A stretch of 64,000 nucleotides of DNA from Pseudomonas oligotrophica (GTDB lineage Bacteria; Pseudomonadota; Gammaproteobacteria; Pseudomonadales; Pseudomonadaceae): contig NZ_JAKJRU010000002.1 in the NCBI RefSeq assembly GCF_021726475.1, positions 434,001 to 498,000 on the forward strand, written 5' to 3'. Below are positions 34,874 through 42,986 of the stretch, in pieces. The notes under the pieces were generated by a model that worked only from the letters and a program-made list of their open reading frames with translations, ran no database searches and was not told where the DNA came from. How positions within the stretch are numbered: the stretch's first letter is position 1; each line of letters opens with the position of its first letter. Both the position numbers and the translations under genes were made by a program.

Positions 34874-35557
34874 ATGCGCATCCTCGTCATCGAAGACAAC
34901 CGCGACATCCTGGCCAACGTGCTCGACTACCTGGAGCTCAAGGGCTACCTGGTCGATTGCGCGCAGGACGGCCTGAGCGGCCTGCACCTGGCCGCCACCC
35001 AGGACTACGACCTCATCGTGCTGGACATCATGCTGCCCGGCATCGACGGCTACCAGGTGTGCCAGCGCCTGCGCGAGGATGCCCGGCGCGACACGCCGAT
35101 CATCATGCTCACCGCGCGCGATGCCCTGCCGGACCGCCTCAAGGGCCTGGAGGCCGGCGCCGACGACTACCTGGTCAAGCCCTTCGCGCTGTCCGAACTG
35201 GTCGCCCGCATCGAGGCGGTGCTGCGTCGCAGCCAGGGCTCGCGGCGCCGCCAGCTGCAGGTCGGCGACCTCCGCTACGACCTCGATACGCTGGCGGTCA
35301 GCCGTGGCGGGGTGGCGATCCGGCTCAACCCGATCGGCCACAAGCTGCTCGCCATCCTCATGCAGCGCAGCCCTGCGGTGGTTCGTCGCGAGGCGCTGGA
35401 AGAGGCCCTGTGGGGCGACGACGTGCCCGACAGCGACAGCCTGCGCAGCCACATCCACCAGCTGCGCCAGGCGCTGGACAAACCCTTCGAGCGGCCGCTG
35501 CTGCACACCGTGCACGGCGTCGGCTTCCGCCTCGCGGAGCAGGACGATGCTCGCTAG
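34874..35557 (+). CDS. colR: Response regulator ColR
   Basis: A 227-residue OmpR-family regulator. Seen: D8-D9 area (VIEDN), phospho-acceptor D51 (VLDIMLPGIDGYQ), KPF Lys, and a winged HTH with SDSLRSHIHQLRQALDKPF and HTVHGVGFRL. Identity as ColR rests on length, the following ExxE sensor and the downstream methyltransferase/inaA/dgkA genes, which are ColR targets in Pseudomonas. ATG 34874 gives the canonical MRILVIEDN start; the ribosome site is weak. Overlaps colS by 11 nt. Confidence 0.88.
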   Translation: MRILVIEDNRDILANVLDYLELKGYLVDCAQDGLSGLHLAATQDYDLIVLDIMLPGIDGYQVCQRLREDARRDTPIIMLTARDALPDRLKGLEAGADDYLVKPFALSELVARIEAVLRRSQGSRRRQLQVGDLRYDLDTLAVSRGGVAIRLNPIGHKLLAILMQRSPAVVRREALEEALWGDDVPDSDSLRSHIHQLRQALDKPFERPLLHTVHGVGFRLAEQDDAR

Positions 35558-36827
35558 CCTGCTCGCCCGCCAGCCGTTCGCGCGGCGCATCGTCATCGCC
35601 TTCACGCTGATGACCCTGGTGGTCAGCGGCGTGTTCTCGCTGGGCATCGTCGCGGTGGTCTATTCCATCGAGTCGCAGCTGGTGACCGAGGAGCTGGGCC
35701 GCGAGATGGACACCGTGCTGCACGAGGACCTGCCCAGCGGCCAGCGCCCGCGCTTGGACGCGCGCACGCGCTTTTTCAGCACGGCGCTGCCCGAGTCGCC
35801 GCTGCCCGAGGGCTTCGCCGCGCTGCCCGAAGGTTTCAACGAGCTGGTGCGCGACAAGGAGGCCTACTACGTCTACGTGCGCGACCTGGACGGCCAGCGC
35901 TACGTGCTGATGGAGGACCAGAACGAATTCGAGGAGCGCGAGAACGCGCTGTTCAACACCGTGCTCGCCGGCTTCGTGCTCAGCGTGCTCGGCGCCTGGC
36001 TGCTCGGCCGGCTGATGGCGCACAAGGTGATGGCGCCGGTCAGCCGGCTGGCGCTGCAGGTGCGCCATCGCGACCAGCTGCACCCGCTGGCGCCGCCGCT
36101 GGCCCTGCAGTACGCCGACGACGAGGTCGGCCATCTGGCCGCGGCCTTCGACAGCACCCTTGGCCAGCTGCGCCAGACGCTCGAGCGCGAGCGGCTGTTC
36201 ACCGCCGATGTCAGCCACGAGCTGCGCACGCCGCTGATGGTGGTGCTCGGCGCCTGCGAGCTGCTCAGCGCCAGCGACCTGCCCGAGCGCTCCCGGCGCC
36301 AGGCCGAGCGTATCCAGCGCGCCGCCGCGGAGATGCAGGCGCTGGTCGATACCTTCCTGCTGCTGGCGCGCTCGCGCCCCGAGCAGCAGGTGGCCTTCGG
36401 CGGCAGCGCCAGCCTGGCCGAGGTGGCCGGGGAGCAGTGCGAGCGCTGGGCGCCACCGATGCGGGACAAGGGGCTGGCCTTCGAGGTGCTGCACGAGGGC
36501 GAGGACGAGCAGACCTACAACCACACGCTGCTCGGTACGGTGATGTCGAACCTGCTGCGCAACGCGCTGCACTACACCGAGCAGGGCCAGGTGCGGCTGG
36601 TGCTCGAGCGCGGCGGCTTTCGCGTCGAGGACAGCGGCGTCGGCATCCCGGCGGACCAGCAGGAACGCATGTTCGAATCCTTCGTGCGCGGTGCCGAGGG
36701 GCGCGGCGAGGGGCTCGGCCTGGGGCTCTCGCTGGTGCGGCGGATCTGTGCGCACCAGGGCTGGACGGTCGAGGTGCAGGGGCGCGAACCCTGCGGCAGC
36801 TGTTTCACCGTGCGCCTGGTGCCTTGA
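35547..36827 (+). CDS. colS: Sensor histidine kinase ColS
   Basis: A 426-residue kinase with membrane segments at about 14-38 and 137-158 and a periplasmic domain ending in NEFEERE. E127-x2-E130 is placed like the ExxE of P. putida ColS, which senses Fe(III) and other metals such as Zn and Mn. HisKA contains FTADVSHELRTPLMVV; HATPase has N (NLLRNALHYTE), G1 (EDSGVGIP) and G2 (GEGLGLGLSLV) boxes. ATG 35547 overlaps the colR end by 11 nt. The stop codon lies inside a ColR box (36824-36839). Confidence 0.9.
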   Translation: MLASLLARQPFARRIVIAFTLMTLVVSGVFSLGIVAVVYSIESQLVTEELGREMDTVLHEDLPSGQRPRLDARTRFFSTALPESPLPEGFAALPEGFNELVRDKEAYYVYVRDLDGQRYVLMEDQNEFEERENALFNTVLAGFVLSVLGAWLLGRLMAHKVMAPVSRLALQVRHRDQLHPLAPPLALQYADDEVGHLAAAFDSTLGQLRQTLERERLFTADVSHELRTPLMVVLGACELLSASDLPERSRRQAERIQRAAAEMQALVDTFLLLARSRPEQQVAFGGSASLAEVAGEQCERWAPPMRDKGLAFEVLHEGEDEQTYNHTLLGTVMSNLLRNALHYTEQGQVRLVLERGGFRVEDSGVGIPADQQERMFESFVRGAEGRGEGLGLGLSLVRRICAHQGWTVEVQGREPCGSCFTVRLVP

Positions 36828-36874
36828 CGTTTTTTTCACAGTCTCTTGACGAGGCCTTGATCACCGGCTGGTTA
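36824..36874 (+). promoter_or_regulatory. ColR box and promoter before the methyltransferase-inaA-dgkA operon
   Basis: TTGACGTTTTTTTCAC (36824-36839) fits the ColR consensus YYNASNNYTTTTTCAC at every position. It is followed after 5 nt by CTTGACGA, giving a -35 TTGACG (36846-36851), 17 bp and a weak -10 TGGTTA (36869-36874). The box covers the colS stop codon. Confidence 0.75.
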
Positions 36875-36908
36875 GCGTGGGGCGTGCTTTCTACAGGACG
36901 CCCCTGCC

Positions 36909-37586
36909 ATGCCCCGCTCAAGCCCCATCGAACTCGATTTTTCCCGCAAGTACGATCGGTCGCACGCCACCCAATACCTGCACAAGCATCAGGCTGGCCT
37001 GGCGCGGCGCCTGTCCCACTGGCGTGACCAGCAGCTGGCGCGCTGGGCGCTCAAGCGTGCCGGCGAGCCCGACCTGGTGCTCGACCTGCCCTGCGGTGCC
37101 GGGCGCTTCTGGCCGCTGCTGGCCGAGCACCCGAGCCGCATGATCCTCGCCGCCGACAACTCGGCGGACATGCTCGCCGTCGCCCGCGCGGCCCAGCCGC
37201 CGGAGGTGGTGCGGCGGGTCGAGAGCTTCCAGACCTCGGCCTTCGCCATCGACCTGAAGGACAGCGCGGTCGACGCCATCTTCTGCATGCGCCTGCTGCA
37301 CCATATCGCCGATCCGGCGCATCGCCTGGCGATGCTGCGCGAGTTCCACCGCGTCAGCCGCGACACGCTGATCGTCTCGCTGTGGGTCGACGGCAACTAC
37401 AAGGCCTTCAAGCGCAAACGCCTGGAGCGCCGGCGCCCGGCCAAGGACAACCAGAACCGTTTCGTGGTGCCGCGCGCGACGGTGGAGGCCGAGTTCGCCC
37501 AGGCCGGCTTCGACATCCTCGGCCACCGCGACTTCCTGCCCGGCTACGCCATGTGGCGGGTCTACGTGCTGCGCAAGCGGGGGTGA
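36909..37586 (+). CDS. SAM-dependent methyltransferase (class I)
   Basis: A 225-residue Rossmann methyltransferase with motif I VLDLPCGAGRFWPLL (about 58-72), acidic loop LAADNS, and motif IV region AIFCMRLLHHIAD. It is the gene that follows colRS in Pseudomonas and is part of the ColR regulon. The substrate is unknown but likely an envelope or LPS component. Followed by inaA after 2 nt. Confidence 0.85.
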   Translation: MPRSSPIELDFSRKYDRSHATQYLHKHQAGLARRLSHWRDQQLARWALKRAGEPDLVLDLPCGAGRFWPLLAEHPSRMILAADNSADMLAVARAAQPPEVVRRVESFQTSAFAIDLKDSAVDAIFCMRLLHHIADPAHRLAMLREFHRVSRDTLIVSLWVDGNYKAFKRKRLERRRPAKDNQNRFVVPRATVEAEFAQAGFDILGHRDFLPGYAMWRVYVLRKRG

Positions 37587-37588
37587 GC

Positions 37589-38317
37589 ATGGGCGCCCAA
37601 CTGGTATTGCCGGGCCTGCCGGCACGCAGCAGCACCTTCGACCGCTGGTGGGACGCGGCGGGCGAATGGGTCGAGGAACCCAACCAGCGCCGCGACGGCG
37701 AGAGCGGCGTGCTACGCCTGCGCCGCGCCGATGCCGGGCAGCCGCTGCTCTACTGCAAGCGCCAGCGCGGCCACCTGTACCGCTCGCTGCGCCACCCGTT
37801 CGGCCGGCCCACGGCGCTGCGCGAATACGCCGCGCTCAGGGCGTTCGAGCGGCTCGGCATCCGCGTGCCGCGGATGGTCTACTGCGCCGCGCGCAAGCAG
37901 GACGGTCGCTGGCAGGCGCTGCTGGTCACCGAGGCGCTGGAGGGCTTCGTCAGCCTCGAGGACTGGTACCGCGGCGAGGCCCGTGCCGTGCATGGCGAGG
38001 CACTGCAGCGCGGCATGCTGCGCAGCCTGGCGCAGACCCTGGCGCGCCTGCATCGCGCCGGCTGGCAGCACGGTTGCCTGTACCCCAAGCACCTGTTCGT
38101 GCGCGTGCGCGGCCAGGGCCGCGAGGCGCGGGTGGAAATCGCCCTGCTCGACCTGGAGAAGAGCCGCCGGCGCCTGCTGCGCCAGCGCGCCTCGCGCCGC
38201 GATCTCTCGCAGTTGCGCCGGCACACCCCGGCCATGCCGGCCAGCGACTGGGCCCTGTTCGAAGCCGAATACCTGCATGCGCTGCGCGCCGCAGCGGAGG
38301 TGGCCGATGGATTCTGA
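37589..38317 (+). CDS. inaA: InaA/WaaP-type LPS core kinase-like protein
   Basis: A 242-residue protein of the Kdo/WaaP/InaA kinase-like family. Seen: a VAIK-like Lys in LLYCKRQRGH, the catalytic-loop equivalent GWQHGCLYPKHLFV, and the DFG-equivalent ALLDLEKSRRR. It likely phosphorylates an LPS-core heptose or a related envelope component. ATG 37589 with GGGGTGAG upstream; 11-nt overlap with dgkA. Confidence 0.87.
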   Translation: MGAQLVLPGLPARSSTFDRWWDAAGEWVEEPNQRRDGESGVLRLRRADAGQPLLYCKRQRGHLYRSLRHPFGRPTALREYAALRAFERLGIRVPRMVYCAARKQDGRWQALLVTEALEGFVSLEDWYRGEARAVHGEALQRGMLRSLAQTLARLHRAGWQHGCLYPKHLFVRVRGQGREARVEIALLDLEKSRRRLLRQRASRRDLSQLRRHTPAMPASDWALFEAEYLHALRAAAEVADGF

Positions 38318-38702
38318 GCCGCTGGCCGCCGCCCTCGATGCCCAGGGCCTCAAGGGCCGCCAGGGCCTGCGCCGCATTCTGCAGGCCGGCGGCTATTCGC
38401 TGGCCGGGCTGCGCGCGGCCTATGCCGGCGAGGCCGCCTTCCGCCAGGTGGTGCTGCTCAACCTGCTGCTGATCCCGCTGGCCTTCCTGCTCGAGGTCAG
38501 CCGCGTCGAGCGCGCCGTGCTGATCGCCGTGGTGCTCCTGGCGCCGATCGTCGAGCTGCTCAACTCGGCGATCGAGGCCACCGTCGACCGCATCTCGCTG
38601 GAGCTGCACCCGCTGTCCAAGCGCGCCAAGGACATGGGCAGCGCCGCCCAGCTGCTGACCATGGCGCTGATCGCCCTGGTCTGGGCGGTGATCCTGCTCT
38701 GA
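38307..38702 (+). CDS. dgkA: Diacylglycerol kinase DgkA
   Basis: A 131-residue inner-membrane kinase with three helices (E. coli form 122). The active-site block NSAIEATVDRIS and HPLSKRAKDMGSAAQ is intact. It phosphorylates diacylglycerol to phosphatidic acid, returning diacylglycerol made when LtaS/OpgB-type enzymes take phosphoglycerol from phosphatidylglycerol. Its place between such genes fits this. Start 38307 overlaps inaA. Confidence 0.95.
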   Translation: MDSEPLAAALDAQGLKGRQGLRRILQAGGYSLAGLRAAYAGEAAFRQVVLLNLLLIPLAFLLEVSRVERAVLIAVVLLAPIVELLNSAIEATVDRISLELHPLSKRAKDMGSAAQLLTMALIALVWAVILL

Positions 38703-38731
38703 CTCCCTTCCCGTTTGCCCAGGAATTACCC

Positions 38732-40861
38732 ATGACCGATGGAACCGGCCGCGTGCAGGCCCGCCAGCCCGGCCTGCGCCACCACCTGCTGTTCATGGCC
38801 GGCAGCGCGCTTGCGCTGCTCGTGCTGTTCACCCTGCTGCGCCTGGCGCTGCTGCTGTACAACCGCGAGCTGCTCGGCGATGCCGCGCCGGCCAGCCTGC
38901 TGGAAGGCTTCGGCAACGGCCTGCGCTTCGACCTGCGCCTGCTGGTCTACATCCTCGTGCCGCTGTCGCTGGCGGTGCTCAGCCGCCGGGCGATGGCCGC
39001 GCGCAGGCTGCAGCGCGCCTGGCTGGGCGTTTGCGCCAGCCTGGTGATCCTGCTCGGCATGATCGAGCTGAATTTCTACCAGGAATTCCACCAGCGCCTG
39101 AACAGCCTGGTCTTCCAGTACCTGTCCGAAGATCCGGCAACCGTCCTCAGCATGCTCTGGCACGGCTTCCCGGTGCTGGAGCTGCTCGGCGTCTGGGGCG
39201 GGCTGACGCTGCTCTGGACGCTGCTGTTCGGCTGGCTCGACCGCCGCTGCCGACCCCACGCCGGCACGCTGGCGAGCGGGCCGCGCAGGCCGGCGCCGCT
39301 GGGCTGGCACTGGCGCGGTGCGACGCTGGTCGCGCTGGTGCTGGTCAGCGTGGTTGCCGCCCGCGGCACCCTGCGCCAGGGCCCGCCGCTGCGCTGGGGC
39401 GATGCCTTCACCACCGACTCGGTGTTTATCAACCAGCTCGGCCTGAACCCGGCGCTGTCGCTCTACGAGGCGGCGAAGAACCGCTATTCCGATCACCGCG
39501 ACAACGTCTGGAAGGCCACGCTGCCCGAGGACGAGGCCCTGGCGCTTACCCGCGGGCTGCTGCTGACCGGCCACGACCAGCTGGCCGACCCGCAGCTGGC
39601 CGCCGTGCGCCGCGACTACCGCGCGCCCGAGGCCGGCCGGTTGCCGGTGCGCAATGTGGTGGTGATCCTCATGGAGAGCTTCGCCGGCCGCTATGTCGGT
39701 GTGCTGGGCAGTGGCGACGGCATCACCCCGAACTTCGATCGCCTGGCCGGCGAAGGCCTGTTGTTCGAGCGCTTCTTCGCCAACGGCACCCACACCCACC
39801 AGGGCATGTTCGCCAGCATGGCCTGCTTTCCCAACCTGCCGGGCTTCGAATACCTGATGCAGTCGCCGGAGGGCAGCCATCGCTTCTCCGGCCTGCCGCA
39901 GCTGCTCGGCGCGCGGGCGTTCAACGACGTCTACGTCTACAACGGCGATTTCGCCTGGGACAACCAGCTGGGCTTCTTCGGCAACCAGGGCATGACCCGC
40001 TTCGTCGGGCGCAACGACTACGTCGACCCGGTGGTGGCCGACCCGACCTGGGGCGTCTCCGACCAGGACATGTTCGACCGCGCCGTGCAGGAGCTCGATG
40101 GCCTGGCTGTGGGCGAGCCGTTCTATGCGCTGCTGCAGACGCTGTCCAACCACACGCCCTATGCGCTGCCCGATCCGTTGCCGGTGGAGCCGGTCAGCGG
40201 GCACGGCTCGCTGGATGCGCACCTGACCGCCATGCGCTATTCCGACTGGGCGCTGGGCCGCTTCTTCGAGCAGGCCAAGCGCCAGCCCTGGTACCAGGAC
40301 ACGCTGTTCGTGGTGGTCGGCGACCATGGCTTCGGCGCGCCGGAGCAGCTCACCGAGATGGACCTGTTCCGCTTCCACGTGCCGCTGCTGCTGATCGCTC
40401 CGGGCATCAGCGAACGGTTCGGCCACCGGCGCGAAGTGGTCGGTACCCAGGTCGACGTGGTGCCGACCATCATGGGCCGCCTCGGTGGCGAGGTGCGCCA
40501 CCAGTGCTGGGGGCGCGACCTGCTGGCACTGGACGAACGCGATCCCGGCTTCGGCATCATCAAGCCCTCGGGCAGCGACCAGACCGTGGCGATGCTGCGC
40601 GGCGACCAGGTGCTGGTGCAGCCCAAGGACCTCGAGCCGCGGCTGTACCGCTATACGCTCGGTGCCGACGCCGCGGCCGAGCGCATCGAGGATGCCGACA
40701 GCACTGCGCCGCTGCTGCGCCAGCTGCAGGCCTATCTGCAGGTGGCCACCGCCAGCCTGCTGGCCGACAGCGTCGGTGATCGCGAACGGGAGGAGGCGCC
40801 GGCCGCGGAGACGTTGGCGCGCACCGCCAACGGGCAGCAGGCGCGGCCGGAAAAGGGCTGA
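38732..40861 (+). CDS. LtaS/sulfatase-family phosphoglycerol or phosphoethanolamine transferase (2)
   Basis: A 709-residue membrane transferase: about five N-terminal helices up to 220, then a sulfatase-fold domain. VILMESFAGRY and NGTHTHQGMFASM give the metal-ligand Glu and nucleophile Thr; VVVGDHGFGAPE and FRFHVPLLL give the C-terminal Asp-His and His ligands. The C-terminus has a charged tail of about 45 residues. It shares the fold but not close sequence with gene (1) at 32.8 kb. Lies 29 nt after dgkA, with AGGA before the ATG, so it is probably in the ColR-controlled operon. Confidence 0.85.
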   Translation: MTDGTGRVQARQPGLRHHLLFMAGSALALLVLFTLLRLALLLYNRELLGDAAPASLLEGFGNGLRFDLRLLVYILVPLSLAVLSRRAMAARRLQRAWLGVCASLVILLGMIELNFYQEFHQRLNSLVFQYLSEDPATVLSMLWHGFPVLELLGVWGGLTLLWTLLFGWLDRRCRPHAGTLASGPRRPAPLGWHWRGATLVALVLVSVVAARGTLRQGPPLRWGDAFTTDSVFINQLGLNPALSLYEAAKNRYSDHRDNVWKATLPEDEALALTRGLLLTGHDQLADPQLAAVRRDYRAPEAGRLPVRNVVVILMESFAGRYVGVLGSGDGITPNFDRLAGEGLLFERFFANGTHTHQGMFASMACFPNLPGFEYLMQSPEGSHRFSGLPQLLGARAFNDVYVYNGDFAWDNQLGFFGNQGMTRFVGRNDYVDPVVADPTWGVSDQDMFDRAVQELDGLAVGEPFYALLQTLSNHTPYALPDPLPVEPVSGHGSLDAHLTAMRYSDWALGRFFEQAKRQPWYQDTLFVVVGDHGFGAPEQLTEMDLFRFHVPLLLIAPGISERFGHRREVVGTQVDVVPTIMGRLGGEVRHQCWGRDLLALDERDPGFGIIKPSGSDQTVAMLRGDQVLVQPKDLEPRLYRYTLGADAAAERIEDADSTAPLLRQLQAYLQVATASLLADSVGDREREEAPAAETLARTANGQQARPEKG

Positions 40862-40874
40862 GCGTGGCGGCCGA

Positions 40875-41453
40875 TCAGTGCTTCAGCGGCTTGAAGCTGT
40901 CGTCGGCGAAGTAGGTGGCATAGTCGCCCAGCGCGCCGACCACGGTCACCGCGCCGTCGCGCTGGCCGGCCGGGGCGCCGCTCATGGCGTCGGCGCCGGC
41001 GAGCAGCTGGGCGATGATCAGGTGCAGCTGCGCGTCGGCCTCGGCGCTCAGCTTGCAGTTCTCCACCATGTAGGCGACCTGGCCACGCACCGTCTCGGCC
41101 AGTTCGCCATAGCGGGTGGCGGGCAGACGGTCCTCGTGGATCGCCGGCAGCGCCTGGCGCATGTCGTGGTTGATGGTGCCCATCGCCTGGCGCAGCGGCG
41201 CATCGGTGGCCCAGCGCTTGCCGGCATCGAGTTGCAGCGCCGGCGCGCCTTCGCCGTGGCCGTGGTCATGGCTGGTGGCGGCGAGGCTGGTGCCGGCGTG
41301 GCCGAGGGTGCCGGCGAGGATGATGGCGAGGGCGAGCGCCTGGGGTTTGCGGATTATCGATAGAACTCCGTTGAGCGAGCCGGCGAAGTGCGGCTCCTGG
41401 TGTTCTAACGCCGGCGCGACGGATTTGTTCCATCGCGCCGTGCAAGCGGTCAC
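40875..41453 (-). CDS. His-rich periplasmic protein of unknown function
   Basis: As drawn 192 residues from GTG 41453, which overlaps the CnrX-like gene's stop as GTGA. The hydrophobic signal-like segment starts only near residue 37 (KPQALALAIILAGTLGHAG), followed by HDHGHGEG, a possible metal-binding patch, and a helical domain with a single Cys. No ATG/GTG/TTG lies just before the signal-like segment; ATA or ATC codons sit at the right place after ACGGAG. So the true N-terminus is unresolved. Context suggests metal binding. Confidence 0.6.
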   Translation of the reverse strand: MTACTARWNKSVAPALEHQEPHFAGSLNGVLSIIRKPQALALAIILAGTLGHAGTSLAATSHDHGHGEGAPALQLDAGKRWATDAPLRQAMGTINHDMRQALPAIHEDRLPATRYGELAETVRGQVAYMVENCKLSAEADAQLHLIIAQLLAGADAMSGAPAGQRDGAVTVVGALGDYATYFADDSFKPLKH

Positions 41454-41914
41454 TTGCGGTGCAGTTGCTCGATGCTGTCGGCGCCGAACGACTGCTGCGT
41501 GAGCACCTGGGCGAGCCGCGCGCGCTGCTGCGGTTCGAGGATCTCGCGCTCCTGCAGCAGCTGGTCGATGAGCAGGCGCTGCTGTTCGTTCTGCAGTTCG
41601 GCGATCTTCGCCTGCTCGGCGTCGATCACCGCGCGGTCCACCTGTTCGGCGAAGATCGCCTCGACCAGCCGGTTGCGGTGTTCGCCGAGGCTGGCGTTGG
41701 AGGCGCGCAGGTAGGCCAGGAACGGCGCCTCGGCGTCGTGCCAGCGCTGCAGCTGGCTGGCGCTCAGTTGCAGCTCGCGCGACAGCCCGGTGGGCGCGCC
41801 GGAGGGCATCGGCAGGCCGTCTTGACTGAGCTTCTGCCAGCCGAGGCCGGCGAGTACGCCGACGTTGACCAGCAGGGACAGGACCAGGGCGTTGCGCAGG
41901 ATGGTGTTGCTCAT
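41450..41914 (-). CDS. CnrX/Spy-like periplasmic heavy-metal sensor
   Basis: A 154-residue protein with one N-terminal membrane anchor (about 8-25) and a helical periplasmic domain rich in Gln/Glu/Arg (QNEQQRLLIDQLLQ, EPQQRARLAQVL), a periplasmic heavy-metal sensor family layout. In the CnrYXH system, CnrX signals metal to the anti-sigma factor. The start at 41914 overlaps the anti-sigma stop (ATGA), and its stop overlaps the next gene. Confidence 0.78.
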   Translation of the reverse strand: MSNTILRNALVLSLLVNVGVLAGLGWQKLSQDGLPMPSGAPTGLSRELQLSASQLQRWHDAEAPFLAYLRASNASLGEHRNRLVEAIFAEQVDRAVIDAEQAKIAELQNEQQRLLIDQLLQEREILEPQQRARLAQVLTQQSFGADSIEQLHRK

Positions 41915-42339
41915 TTCAGGTTTACCTTCAGGTAGCAGAATTCGGGGCGCGCGCAGAGCGCGCCGGGTGGGGCGCTGCCGAGGACAGCCAGCATGTCGTG
42001 GTTGGCTGAGCTGCCCGGCGGCTGGCCATGCAGCGCATGGCCGAGCAGCAGACCGAGCAGAACCGACGCCGCGGCGCCGACCCCTTGCGCCCAGAGCCGG
42101 GCCCACCCGCGGCGCGCGGGCGGCGGCGCGAAGGGGCGCTGCAGACGTTCCTGCAACTCGGCCGGCAACTCCGGGCAGGCCAGCGCGCGCAAGCCCTGGC
42201 CGAGCCCGTCGAGCTCGGCCAGCGTGGCGCGGCACTGCGGACAAACCGCCAGGTGGCCGTCGGCGTGGCGCTGTTCGGCGGCGTCGAGTCCGTTGTCGAG
42301 GTAGGCGGACAGGGTCGCCATGTCCAGATGCTCAGTCAT
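41911..42339 (-). CDS. Zinc-finger (ZAS-type) anti-sigma factor
   Basis: A 142-residue protein: an N-terminal zf-HC2 domain with H-x3-C-x2-C as HLAVCPQC (about 29-36) that would hold the ECF sigma factor, one membrane helix (GVGAAASVLLGLLLGHAL) at about 86-103, and a short periplasmic tail with two Cys. Start 42339 has GGAGG 8 nt upstream and overlaps the sigma gene by 8 nt. Conserved sigma/anti-sigma pair. Confidence 0.87.
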   Translation of the reverse strand: MTEHLDMATLSAYLDNGLDAAEQRHADGHLAVCPQCRATLAELDGLGQGLRALACPELPAELQERLQRPFAPPPARRGWARLWAQGVGAAASVLLGLLLGHALHGQPPGSSANHDMLAVLGSAPPGALCARPEFCYLKVNLK

Positions 42340-42892
42340 CGAGGGTGCCTCCGTTGGCCTGGCGATAGCCGTGCAGCAGCGCCTCGCGGGCGCGTGCCAG
42401 GCGCGATTTGACGGTGCCAGCGTTGAGCTCAAGCGTGGCGGCCAGTTCGTCGTAGGCCAGCCCTTCCACCTCGCGCAGCAGCAGAATCTCGCGCTGTTCG
42501 TGGGGCAGGCGGGCCAGTAGTCGTTCCAGCAATGCCAAGTCCCGCCCGGTCTGCAGCCGATGCAGCGGCGACGGAGCGGGATCGATCACCTCGGCGATTT
42601 CCTCCGGCGCCACGTCGACGTAGCGCTGCCGCTGGCGCAGCGTATCCAGCGCGGCATTGCGCGCGATCTGCAATAACCAGGTCTGCAAGCGCGCCTCCGG
42701 GCGCCATCTGGGCAGCGCCTGGAAGGCACGGATGAATGTCTCCTGGGTCAGGTCTGCGGCCTCGTCGGCACTGCCGAGCAGACGGCGGAGGAAGTGGAAG
42801 ACCCGCGCCTGGTGGGCGCGCACCAGCATGCCGAAGGCCTGACGATTACCGCGCGCGGCCTGCTGGATGAGGTCCTGTTCGCTGTCGTTCAT
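42332..42892 (-). CDS. ECF RNA polymerase sigma factor (RpoE-like)
   Basis: A 186-residue ECF sigma. Region 2 carries ADEAADLTQETFIRAFQALPRW and TWLLQIARNAALDTLR; region 4 has RLPHEQREILLLREVEGLAYDELA and NAGTVKSRLARARE. ATG 42892 is preferred over the adjacent TTG 42895. An ECF-type promoter (GGAAC-N16-CGTT) lies at 42949-42973 just upstream, so it is probably autoregulated. First of a four-gene set with anti-sigma, CnrX-like and His-rich proteins. Confidence 0.92.
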   Translation of the reverse strand: MNDSEQDLIQQAARGNRQAFGMLVRAHQARVFHFLRRLLGSADEAADLTQETFIRAFQALPRWRPEARLQTWLLQIARNAALDTLRQRQRYVDVAPEEIAEVIDPAPSPLHRLQTGRDLALLERLLARLPHEQREILLLREVEGLAYDELAATLELNAGTVKSRLARAREALLHGYRQANGGTLDD

Positions 42893-42948
42893 CAAGTGCT
42901 CGTCTGGGCTGGCCGCATACGCGGCCGGCCGGGTTGCCGCAGGGATAT

Positions 42949-42973
42949 AACGCAGCGATTGGCGAAATGTTCC
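42949..42973 (-). promoter_or_regulatory. ECF-type promoter of the sigma/anti-sigma operon
   Basis: On the minus strand GGAAC (plus 42969-42973), 16 bp, CGTT (plus 42949-42952). This matches the typical -35 GGAAC / -10 CGT form of ECF promoters and lies 57 nt upstream of the sigma-factor start, directly after the dhc gene. Confidence 0.7.
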
Positions 42974-42986
42974 GGCTATTTTTGCC

